A stretch of 64,000 nt of DNA from NCBI GenBank assembly GCA_031277855.1, contig JAITLO010000034.1, forward strand, positions 1-64,000, read 5' to 3'. Position numbers and translations under genes: made by a program. A model generated the notes under the pieces. That model was not told the origin of the DNA. It did no database searches and saw only the letters and a program-made list of their open reading frames with translations. Source of the stretch: Acidovorax sp. (GTDB lineage: Bacteria; Pseudomonadota; Gammaproteobacteria; Burkholderiales; Burkholderiaceae_C). Below are positions 57,009-64,000 of the stretch, in pieces; the first letter of the stretch is position 1, and the number at the start of each line of letters is the position of its first letter.

Positions 57009-57932
57009 TTATGGCTGCCCATTGCTGTCCATGTCTTCGCGCAGGCGCAGAAAGCGCGCAAAACGGGGTAGGCCGCTGTCGTGCAGGCCTTGATAGCGGT
57101 AAGTCACCCAGCTGCCCAAGGGCGGCGGTTGGCGGCGCAGCTCGGCCGTCAGGCCTGCGCCCAGCGCAAAGCGCAAACCCTCGCGGGTTTGCAACAGCAG
57201 GGCGCCGGTCTGGCCCTGCCACTGGCCTTTGCCGGGCTTGTAGCCCACCACCTGCCCTTCGGCATCGTCATAGGGCTTGAGCTTGAGCAGATCGCCGCTG
57301 CGCCCCGTGCGGTAGGGCGCATCGGCCTTGTGCAGCACCAGGCCTTCGCCACCGGCAGCCACCACCTTGGCCAGCTGGCGCTGCAGCTCGGCCTCGCTGG
57401 CCACACGCCATTGGGGCACGGCCTGTACCCAGTCCCGGCCTATGGCGGCCACCACGGCCTGCAGCCTGGGCAGGCGCTGGTCAAAGCTGCCGGGGACGGC
57501 GGGCAGGTCAAACACCATAAAGCGCATGCGCTTCCAGGCCGCATCACCGGCCTGGGCCTGGCGTGTGGTGGATTGGGCGTGGGCAAAAGCGCCGCGCCCG
57601 GCCCAGAGCTCGCCATCCAGGGGCGTGGCCGGCCAGCCTGCGGTGAACCAGGGCGGTGCGGCAATCAGCTGGCCGCCACGGCTGATCAGCCTGTGCCCAT
57701 CCCAGTAGCCGCGCACGCCGTCGTATTTTTCGCTGACCCAATAGTCCTGCACGGCCAGGCCGTTGTGCCAGACCTGGGCCAGCATCAGGGCGGGCGCTTG
57801 GGGCCTGTCTTCGGCGGCTGCCGTGCCCAAGGGCTGCACCAGCAGCAGGGCCAGGATGGCACAGCCCAGGCCACGCAACAGGGTTTGGAAGCGCCGATGC
57901 AAAGAGAGGCCGGTGTGCGCTGGCGTGGTCAT
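57009..57932 (-). CDS. ATP-dependent DNA ligase with an N-terminal signal sequence (LigE-like)
   Basis: A 307-residue minimal ATP-type DNA ligase. The nucleotidyltransferase motif I is SEKYDGVRGYWDG with nucleophile Lys69. EGLVLHKADAPY is motif IV, KLKPYDDAEGQVVGY is motif V, and a C-terminal OB fold follows. The first 40 residues form a hydrophobic leader (GCAILALLLVQPLGTAAA), so the enzyme is probably periplasmic, as proposed for related Lig E enzymes in Gram-negative bacteria. Bacterial chromosomes rely on LigA, so this is an auxiliary ligase. ATG 57932 is used; 57962 is an alternative. Confidence 0.87.
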   Translation of the reverse strand: MTTPAHTGLSLHRRFQTLLRGLGCAILALLLVQPLGTAAAEDRPQAPALMLAQVWHNGLAVQDYWVSEKYDGVRGYWDGHRLISRGGQLIAAPPWFTAGWPATPLDGELWAGRGAFAHAQSTTRQAQAGDAAWKRMRFMVFDLPAVPGSFDQRLPRLQAVVAAIGRDWVQAVPQWRVASEAELQRQLAKVVAAGGEGLVLHKADAPYRTGRSGDLLKLKPYDDAEGQVVGYKPGKGQWQGQTGALLLQTREGLRFALGAGLTAELRRQPPPLGSWVTYRYQGLHDSGLPRFARFLRLREDMDSNGQP

Positions 57933-58061
57933 GAAAGCGTCCCGCTGTGGCAATGCCTGCATGCTGACAGCCCGGGCCTGGTGCGGTGGCCTGTGGGTGG
58001 CCAGCAGTCGGTGCGTGGCGGTGCAGCGGAAGCTACCGTCTGCTTGCCCCGTCGAAGGGCT

Positions 58062-59036
58062 TTAGCCCAGGGCCGTGTCCAGCACCATCATCAGCACAAA
58101 GCCCAGCATCAGCCCGCCAGTGGCAAAAGCTTCATGGCCCTTGCGGTGGGACTCGGGAATGATTTCATGGCTGATCACAAACAGCATGGCGCCTGCCGCA
58201 AAGCCCAGGCCCCAGGGCAGCAGTGCGGCCGAACCGCTGACCACGGCCGCACCGATGACGGCGCCCACGGGCTCCACCAGGCCGCTGGCCATGCCCAGCA
58301 GCACGGCAAAGCGGCGGCTGTAACCGGCGGCCAGCAAGGCCACGGCCACCACCAGGCCCTCGGGTACGTCTTGGATGGCAATACCGGTGGCCAGGGCGTT
58401 GGCGCGCATGCCCTCGTTGGCCGCATAGCCCACGCCAATGGCCAGGCCCTCGGGCAGGTTGTGCAGGGCGATGGCGATGACAAACAGCCAGGTGCGGCGC
58501 AGCTTGCGCGCCAGGTCCAGATCCAGGCCTTCGCGGCCCTTGATGAAATGCTCGTGCGGCAGCAGCTTGTCCATCAGCATCATCACGCCCGCACCCAGCA
58601 AGATGGCGCTGCCCACAATGCCGCCCGCTGCCCAGGTGTTGCCACCCCATTGCGGCTGCGCGCGCACCGCCTCCAGCCCCGGCAGAATCAGCGAAAAGGC
58701 GCAGGCCGCCAACATGACCCCGGCGCCAAAGCCGAAAAGCGTGTCCTGTGTGCGTTCCGACAGATTGTGTGAAAACAGCACCGGCAGCGTGCCCAGGGCG
58801 GTGGCCAGGGCCGCCACCGAGCCACCCACCAGCGCCTGCAGCACCACCGGGTTGTGCTGCAGGTAATGCCAGAACTGCACGCCCAGCACACCGGCCCCGG
58901 CCAGCACGATGAGCCACCCCAGCGCTTGGCGCAGGCGGTGGGCAATGCGGGACGCCGGTGCTGGCGTGGGCGCAGGCACAGAGGGGTCGGTGGGCAGTCG
59001 CGGCATGTTCGCGGAAGGTGGTGCGAGTAAGGACAT
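58062..59036 (-). CDS. ZIP family divalent metal transporter (ZupT/GufA-like)
   Basis: About 324 residues with eight hydrophobic helices. The ZIP motif HNLPEGLAIGVGY in TM4 and IQDVPEGLVVAVAL in TM5 hold the metal-binding His, Asn, Glu and Asp positions. HEIIPESHRKGHE is the later histidine site, and HEHFIKGREG sits in the variable loop. It imports Zn, Mn or Fe. The N-terminal 35 residues are Pro-rich. No metal-responsive site is visible upstream. It lies near the Fur-controlled sodA operon but is separate. Confidence 0.9.
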   Translation of the reverse strand: MSLLAPPSANMPRLPTDPSVPAPTPAPASRIAHRLRQALGWLIVLAGAGVLGVQFWHYLQHNPVVLQALVGGSVAALATALGTLPVLFSHNLSERTQDTLFGFGAGVMLAACAFSLILPGLEAVRAQPQWGGNTWAAGGIVGSAILLGAGVMMLMDKLLPHEHFIKGREGLDLDLARKLRRTWLFVIAIALHNLPEGLAIGVGYAANEGMRANALATGIAIQDVPEGLVVAVALLAAGYSRRFAVLLGMASGLVEPVGAVIGAAVVSGSAALLPWGLGFAAGAMLFVISHEIIPESHRKGHEAFATGGLMLGFVLMMVLDTALG

Positions 59037-59087
59037 GGTGGGGGAGAGGCGTGGTCTGTGCAAGATGAATACTGCGAAAACCGGGGA

Positions 59088-59732
59088 TCAGCTCCGGGCT
59101 GCAGCGAAGCGTCGGGCGACTTCCTTCCAGTGAATCACCTGGTAGAAGGCCGCGATGTATTCGGGGCGGCGGTTTTGGTACTTCAGGTAGTAGGCGTGCT
59201 CCCAGACATCCAGGCCCAATATAGGGGTGCCACCCGAGCCAATGCCCTGCATCAGCGGGCTGTCCTGGTTGCCGCTGCTCTCAATCGAAAGCCTGCCGTC
59301 TTTGCCCACCACCAGCCAGGCCCAGCCGCTGCCAAAACGCGTCAGCGCGGCCTGGGTAAAGGCGTGCTGAAAGGCTTCGATACCACCCAGATCGGATGCA
59401 ATCGCCTCTGCCAGTGCACCTTGGGGGGCGCCGCCGCCGCCTTGGCCTGCCGGGGCCATCACGGTCCAGAACAGGCTGTGGTTGGCATGGCCGCCGCCGT
59501 GGTTGCGCACAGAGGGGCGCAGGGCCTCGGGCAGGCGGTTCAGATCGGCAATCAACTGCTCCACCGGCTCCTGGGCGAAGGCGCTGTACGCGCTGTCCTG
59601 GAGTGCCGCATTGAGGCTGTTGACATAGGTCTGGTGGTGCTTGCTGTGGTGGATCTCCATGGTTTTGGCGTCGATATGGGGCTCCAGCGCGTCATAGGCA
59701 TAGGGCAGGGCGGGCAAGGTGTGGATGGGCAT
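59088..59732 (-). CDS. sodA: Superoxide dismutase, Mn type
   Basis: A 214-residue Fe/Mn-family superoxide dismutase. Metal ligands sit in [11 protein letters not shown] (His), [10 protein letters not shown] (His) and [19 protein letters not shown] (Asp and His). [11 protein letters not shown] corresponds to the Mn-type signature rather than the Fe-type AAQ...NHTFYW. The gene follows a small hypothetical gene by 35 nt and shares its Fur-box promoter, in line with induction of Mn-SOD under iron limitation. Confidence 0.92.
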   Translation of the reverse strand: MPIHTLPALPYAYDALEPHIDAKTMEIHHSKHHQTYVNSLNAALQDSAYSAFAQEPVEQLIADLNRLPEALRPSVRNHGGGHANHSLFWTVMAPAGQGGGGAPQGALAEAIASDLGGIEAFQHAFTQAALTRFGSGWAWLVVGKDGRLSIESSGNQDSPLMQGIGSGGTPILGLDVWEHAYYLKYQNRRPEYIAAFYQVIHWKEVARRFAAARS

Positions 59733-59767
59733 GAAAAGCTTTCGTAGTGGAGGTGGAAGAAGCAGGC

Positions 59768-60274
59768 TCAGTGCAGGCGGGCGGCGGCATGGGCTGCACC
59801 GGCATTGCTGCCCGGCACCCGCAGCGCGGCTGCGGTCTGCGCTTGAACGCCATGCAGGCGCTGCCACAGCAGCAGGGCGCAGCGGGTTTCACGCAGATGG
59901 CGCCAGGCCGCTTGCTGGACCATGGCGTTGGCATGGCGTTCGGCCAGATCGGCCAGGCCCAGGTGGGCATCGCACAGGTATTCCTGGGCCAATGGCTGCT
60001 GGCCGCACTGGGCCAATACATCCGCCAAGTTGTGGTGCGACACCACCCAGGCGGCCAGGCAGTGGTCGGGGTGCACATCCAGCTGGGGGCTGGCCAGCAG
60101 GCGCTGCGCCAGCTGCTGGGCCTTGAACAACAGCGGCAGCACGCTTTGCGGGGGCAGGCTTTGCAGCTGCTGCGTGGCCTGGCGTGCCAACTCCTCCCAT
60201 GCCGTGAGGCTGGCGGGCGCGGGGCGCTGCAGCAGGAACAAGGGAAGATCGCCGGCAGCGGGATGGATGCTCAT
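59768..60274 (-). CDS. Hypothetical protein upstream of sodA (OrfX-like)
   Basis: A 168-residue, mostly helical soluble protein rich in Leu, Gln, Ala and His ([34 protein letters not shown]). It is the first gene behind a Fur box and precedes sodA. In Pseudomonas aeruginosa a small gene named orfX occupies the same place between fumC and sodA in a Fur-regulated operon, and this one may be its counterpart; that is based on position, size and regulation, not a demonstrated alignment. The helical repeats look TPR-like. fumC is not present here. Confidence 0.7.
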   Translation of the reverse strand: MSIHPAAGDLPLFLLQRPAPASLTAWEELARQATQQLQSLPPQSVLPLLFKAQQLAQRLLASPQLDVHPDHCLAAWVVSHHNLADVLAQCGQQPLAQEYLCDAHLGLADLAERHANAMVQQAAWRHLRETRCALLLWQRLHGVQAQTAAALRVPGSNAGAAHAAARLH

Positions 60275-60303
60275 TGCGGTTCTCCAGTCTGGAATCAATA
60301 AAG

Positions 60304-60324
60304 TAATGAGAATTATTCTCAATA
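60304..60324. promoter_or_regulatory. Fur box upstream of the orfX-like/sodA operon
   Basis: The 7-1-7 palindrome TGAGAAT-T-ATTCTCA at 60307-60321 in an AT-rich flank matches the Fur consensus very well. It lies 33 nt upstream of the orfX-like ATG on the minus strand. Confidence 0.85.
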
Positions 60325-60370
60325 TTAAATGATTGCAGCCAATCCATGCTGGCACCGGGGTTGTGGCATG

Positions 60371-60402
60371 AAAAAACCCTGCAGGTCTTGCGACCTGCAG
60401 GG
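60371..60402 (-). terminator. Terminator after fabI
   Basis: CCCTGCAGGTC and GACCTGCAGGG around a TTGC loop; on the minus strand it is followed by TTTTTT. It lies about 25 nt after the fabI stop. Confidence 0.88.
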
Positions 60403-60426
60403 CTTGCGGGAGGGGTGAAAACCGGC

Positions 60427-61227
60427 TTAAACCTGGTCGGCGGAGAGGCCTGCGGTCTGGCTGAAGCCGCCATCCACATAGGTGATCTCGGCCGTCACGC
60501 CCGAGGCCAGGTCGGACAGCAGGAAGGCGGCGACATTGCCCACGTCTTCAATGGTCACATTGCGGCGCAGGGGAGCGGCATCGGCCACGCGGCCCAGCAG
60601 CTTGCCGAAGTCCTTGATGCCGGAGGCAGCCAGGGTCTTGATGGGGCCGGCAGAAATGCCGTTGGCGCGGATGGCGCGGCCATCGGCGGTGCGGCCCACG
60701 GCTTCGGCCAGGTAGCGCACAGAGGCTTCCAGCGAGGCCTTGGCCAGGCCCATGGTGTTGTAGTTGGGGATGGAGCGCAGCGCGCCCAGGTAGGACAGCG
60801 TCAGCAACGAGGACTTGTCGTTCAGATAGGGCAGGGCCGCCTTGGCCATGGCCGGGAAGCTGTAGGCGCTGATGTCGTGGGCGATCTTGAAGGATTCGCG
60901 CGACAGGCCATCCAGGAAGTTGCCGGCAATGGCTTCGCGCGGGGCAAAGCCAATGGCGTGCACAAAACCGTCGAACTTGCCCCAGGCAGCGCCCAGGTCG
61001 GTAAACATTTTTTCGATCTGGTCGTCGTTGCCCACATCGCAGTCAAACACCAGCGTGGAGTTGAATTCGGCCGCGAAGTCGGTGATGCGGTCCTTGAAGC
61101 GCTCGCCCACATAGCTGAATGCCAGCTCGGCACCTTGCGCGTGGCAGGCCTTGGCAATGCCATAGGCGATGGAGCGGTTGGACAGCACGCCCGTGATCAG
61201 CAGTTTTTTACCAGCCAGGAAACCCAT
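60427..61227 (-). CDS. fabI: Enoyl-[acyl-carrier-protein] reductase (NADH) FabI
   Basis: A 266-residue SDR catalysing the last step of fatty acid elongation. [20 protein letters not shown] is the cofactor site; the catalytic pair is Tyr and Lys in [14 protein letters not shown] (Y-x6-K), and [14 protein letters not shown] is conserved. The ATG at 61227 has a strong ribosome site (GAGGAGAAG). It is the target of triclosan-type inhibitors in the family. It is divergent from yejA. Confidence 0.95.
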   Translation of the reverse strand: MGFLAGKKLLITGVLSNRSIAYGIAKACHAQGAELAFSYVGERFKDRITDFAAEFNSTLVFDCDVGNDDQIEKMFTDLGAAWGKFDGFVHAIGFAPREAIAGNFLDGLSRESFKIAHDISAYSFPAMAKAALPYLNDKSSLLTLSYLGALRSIPNYNTMGLAKASLEASVRYLAEAVGRTADGRAIRANGISAGPIKTLAASGIKDFGKLLGRVADAAPLRRNVTIEDVGNVAAFLLSDLASGVTAEITYVDGGFSQTAGLSADQV

Positions 61228-61299
61228 TGTTCTTCTCCTCGGTGTGAAAACGCGCCGGTAGATTGGCGCGTGGGATAAGGCATAAGGCAGAATTGTCGC

Positions 61300-63132
61300 A
61301 TGCGCCATTTGCCCCGAGTTCTGGCTTTTGTTTTGTTTGTGCTCTCAGCACCTGCCTGGGCCGTGCATGGCATGGGCATGGGCTATGTGCCCAAGTACCC
61401 GGCCAACTTCCAGCATTTCGACTATGTGAACCCCGATGCACCCAAAGGCGGGCAGCTGACGCTGTCGGCCTCGGGCAGTTTTGACAAGCTCAACCCCTTC
61501 ACCTTGCGCGGGCAGATTGCGGTGGGCATGGGCTACAACCTCAACGGCTTTGTGTTTGCCGAATACGGCCTGTTGTTTGACTCGCTGACCACGCCCAGCG
61601 AAGACGAGCCTTTTAGCAGCTACGGGCTGCTGGCCGAAGACATTGCGCTGGCGCCCGACCAGCTCTCGGTCACTTTTCGCCTGCGGCGCGAGGCGCGTTT
61701 TTCCAATGGCGATCCGGTGCTGGCCGCCGATGTGAAGTATTCCTTTGACACGTTGATGGGCAAGGAGGCCTCGCCCGTTTTCCGCTCCTACTGGGGCGAT
61801 GTGAAGCGGGCCGTAGTGGTGGATGCACGCACCATTCGCTTTGAATTCCAGCGCCGCAATGCCGAGCTGCACATGATCTTGGGCCAGCTCCCCGTTTTTT
61901 CGCGCCAATGGGGCGGGGGCAAGCCGCTGAGCGAGTTGCAGAACGAGGCTCCTCTGACCAGCGGCCCTTATGTGATCGAGCAGGTGGATTGGGGCAAGCG
62001 CATTGTGTACAAGCGCCGCCCGGATTACTGGGCCGCCTATTTGCCGGTGCGCCGCGGCATGTTTAATTTCGACCGTGTGACTTACCAGTACTTTCGAGAC
62101 CGCCTGGGTGAAGAAGAAGCCTTGAAGGTGGGGGAGTTGGATGCGCTGGAAGAATTTGGCATCAGCTCCTGGATGCGCAAATACAAGGGGCGCCGTTTTG
62201 ACTCGGGTGAGATCGTCAAGGCCGAGATCGCGCACCACCGCATGACGGGCATGCAAGGGCTGGTGCTGAATCTGCGCCGGCCGCAGTTTGCCGATATGCG
62301 GGTGCGCCGCGCCCTGGACCTGGCATTTGACTTTGACTGGCTCAACCAGCGCATCTTCTATCAGCGCCGGCTGCGCACTGCGAGCTATTTCACCAATACC
62401 GACGACCTGATGGCGCGGCCCACCATCAGCCCCGAAGAGCAGGCGCTCATCAACAGCCTGCAGCACCGTGATGCCTACCTGGCCGGCACGCACGGCCCTT
62501 TCCCTGTCAGCCAGGGCACAGACGCTACGGCCGAAGGCCTGCGCCGCAACCTCAAGGAGGCACAGCGTTTGCTGGCCGAGGCCGGCTGGAGCTTTCGCGA
62601 TGGCGCGCTGCGCAATGCCAAGGGCGAGGCTTTTGTGATCCGCATGGACCTGGCCGATCGCTCATCCGAGGTGGTGCTGGCTCCCTATGCCCGCAATCTG
62701 CGGCGCCTGGGCATTGCCTTTGAATACCGGTTGGCCGACCCCAGCATCATCCGCAAGCGGCTCAATGAATTCGACTTTGATATGGCGGTCGGCATGCTGG
62801 GGGGCTCATCGAGCCCCGGCAACGAGCTGTATGACGATTTTGGCTCCAAGGCCGCCGATGAAGTCGGCAGCCAGAATTTGCCAGGCATCAAAGACCCCGT
62901 GGTGGACGAGCTGGTGGACCGCATTGTGGCCAGCCCCGACCGGCAGGCCATTGGGGCTGCGACCAAGGCCTTGGACCGCTATCTGCTCTACCAGCACTAT
63001 GTGGTGCCCATGTACTACGGCACACAGTTTTTCATGGCACACAAAAGCCATTTGCGTCACCCGGCTGAGTTGCCATCCCGCTTGCTGGCGGGCTCCTGGC
63101 TGCTCACCATGTGGTGGATGGAGCCCCACTGA
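61300..63132 (+). CDS. yejA: Periplasmic substrate-binding protein of a YejABEF-type peptide ABC transporter
   Basis: A 610-residue SBP_bac_5 family protein with signal peptide ending [29 protein letters not shown] at the N-terminus, [20 protein letters not shown] and [20 protein letters not shown] are characteristic of YejA proteins, which bind oligopeptides including microcin C. The permease gene begins 2 nt after its stop. Upstream there is a short divergent spacer to fabI. Confidence 0.9.
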   Translation: MRHLPRVLAFVLFVLSAPAWAVHGMGMGYVPKYPANFQHFDYVNPDAPKGGQLTLSASGSFDKLNPFTLRGQIAVGMGYNLNGFVFAEYGLLFDSLTTPSEDEPFSSYGLLAEDIALAPDQLSVTFRLRREARFSNGDPVLAADVKYSFDTLMGKEASPVFRSYWGDVKRAVVVDARTIRFEFQRRNAELHMILGQLPVFSRQWGGGKPLSELQNEAPLTSGPYVIEQVDWGKRIVYKRRPDYWAAYLPVRRGMFNFDRVTYQYFRDRLGEEEALKVGELDALEEFGISSWMRKYKGRRFDSGEIVKAEIAHHRMTGMQGLVLNLRRPQFADMRVRRALDLAFDFDWLNQRIFYQRRLRTASYFTNTDDLMARPTISPEEQALINSLQHRDAYLAGTHGPFPVSQGTDATAEGLRRNLKEAQRLLAEAGWSFRDGALRNAKGEAFVIRMDLADRSSEVVLAPYARNLRRLGIAFEYRLADPSIIRKRLNEFDFDMAVGMLGGSSSPGNELYDDFGSKAADEVGSQNLPGIKDPVVDELVDRIVASPDRQAIGAATKALDRYLLYQHYVVPMYYGTQFFMAHKSHLRHPAELPSRLLAGSWLLTMWWMEPH

Positions 63133-63134
63133 CC

Positions 63135-64000
63135 ATGCTGTCCTATTTGCTCAAACGCTTTGCACTCATGCTGCCCACCGTGCTGGGGGTGCTGGTGCTC
63201 AATTTCGCGGTGATCCAGTTTGTGCCCGGTGGGCCGGTGGAACAGTTGATGGCACAGATGAGCAATCGGGAGGCGCAAATGGGCAGCAAGGGCCCACGGC
63301 GTGCATTGGAGCCCCAGCAGATAGAGGAAATCAAAAAACTCTACGGCTTTGACAAGCCCGCGCACGAGCGCTTTTTCCAGATGCTGGGCCAGTTTGCACG
63401 CTTTGATCTGGGCAAGAGTTTTTTCCAGAACAAGGATGTCTGGCAGCTGATCAAGGACAAGCTGCCCGTGTCGATCAGCCTGGGGCTGTGGACGTTTTTC
63501 ATCAGCTATCTGGTTGCAGTGCCTCTGGGTGTGGCCAAGGCGGTGCGTGCGGGCTCGCGTTTTGATTTGCTGACCACGCTGCTGATTTTGGTGGGCTACG
63601 CCATTCCGGGCTTTGTGCTGGGCGTGGCCCTGCTGGTGATTTTTGGCGGCCAGCTGCAATGGTTTCCGCTACGGGGCCTGACCTCGGCCAACTGGGATGA
63701 GCTCACGCTGATGGGCAAGGCGGTGGACTACCTCTGGCATATCGCGCTGCCGGTGACGGCCATGGTGGCCGGCAGCTTTGCCGTCACCGCCATGCTGACC
63801 AAGAACGCGTTTCTGGAAGAGATCCGCAAGCAGTATGTGTTGACGGCGCGGGCCAAGGGCCTGTCCGAGCGCCAGGTCCTCTACAAGCATGTGTTCCGCA
63901 ATGCGCTGATTCCCATCATCACCGGCTTTCCCGCCGCCTTTATCGGTGCGTTCTTTGCCGGCTCGCTGTTGATCGAAACCCTGTTCTCGCTCGACGGCCT
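63135..64000 (+). CDS. yejB: Peptide ABC transporter permease YejB (partial, runs off the window)
   Basis: The first 288 or so codons are present and the 3' end lies beyond position 64000. MLSYLLKRFALMLPTVLGVL begins TM1; FVPGGPVEQL, the long YejB-specific cytoplasmic/periplasmic insertion with EEIKKLYGFDKPAHERFFQM, and the EAA loop EEIRKQYVLTARAKGLSERQ identify a YejB-type permease. Starts 2 nt after yejA. yejE and yejF should follow outside the window. Confidence 0.9.
   Translation, partial: MLSYLLKRFALMLPTVLGVLVLNFAVIQFVPGGPVEQLMAQMSNREAQMGSKGPRRALEPQQIEEIKKLYGFDKPAHERFFQMLGQFARFDLGKSFFQNKDVWQLIKDKLPVSISLGLWTFFISYLVAVPLGVAKAVRAGSRFDLLTTLLILVGYAIPGFVLGVALLVIFGGQLQWFPLRGLTSANWDELTLMGKAVDYLWHIALPVTAMVAGSFAVTAMLTKNAFLEEIRKQYVLTARAKGLSERQVLYKHVFRNALIPIITGFPAAFIGAFFAGSLLIETLFSLDG

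Overview
The window looks like a chromosomal segment of a GC-rich betaproteobacterium, most likely family Comamonadaceae (Comamonas/Delftia/Acidovorax type). The evidence is the gene content (tolB-pal-cpoB, msbA, nth, fabI, yejAB, a Kps capsule locus), tRNA genes close to betaproteobacterial ones, and short GC-rich interspersed repeats of a kind I associate with that family. The genus is an inference; no rRNA or marker alignment could be run. Eight tRNA genes are present: Glu and Asp twice each, and Ala, Lys, Gly and Ser.

Layout. 1-7.8 kb: a heavy-metal RND efflux operon (CzcI-like protein, outer membrane, adaptor and pump genes) ends in a divergent PII-type regulator, and the unit lies between two nearly identical tRNA-Glu/tRNA-Asp pairs. 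7.8-22 kb: core functions (endonuclease III, an aminotransferase, SlyX, MsbA, TolB-Pal-CpoB, TcdA), then a solitary SOS-controlled UmuD-like protein, a flavin oxidase-like protein, a chemoreceptor, a pseudouridine synthase and an AT-rich lipoprotein. 22.4-29.6 kb: a LacI-type regulator converges on a xylFGH-type sugar ABC operon that ends in a sugar lactonase and a uronate/aldose dehydrogenase-like enzyme.

30.2-47.9 kb: a group 2 (Kps) capsule locus on the + strand: kpsM-T-E-D, an AT-rich two-gene strain-specific cassette, kdsA, a fused kdsB-kdsC, kdsD/kpsF, kpsC, kpsS. The tail is unusual and translationally coupled: a membrane-anchored alpha/beta-hydrolase-like protein, a cytochrome P450 and a small membrane protein. 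48.1-52.1 kb: a GPH-type glycoside symporter and a GH3 glycosidase. Their promoter carries the same 16-bp palindrome and downstream promoter element as xylF, so the capsule locus appears to split one LacI-type sugar regulon.

52.2-64 kb: tRNA-Ser, an SPFH/NfeD pair, a large PLP amino acid decarboxylase with a histone H1-like Lys/Ala/Pro tail, an exported ATP-dependent DNA ligase, a ZIP metal transporter, a Fur-box operon (hypothetical gene plus Mn-type superoxide dismutase), fabI, and yejA with the start of yejB running off the window. The best candidates for new biology are the hydrolase-P450-small-protein module on the capsule operon, the split sugar regulon, the mosaic capsule cassette with a junction inside kdsA, and the metal-efflux/PII unit between duplicated tRNAs.
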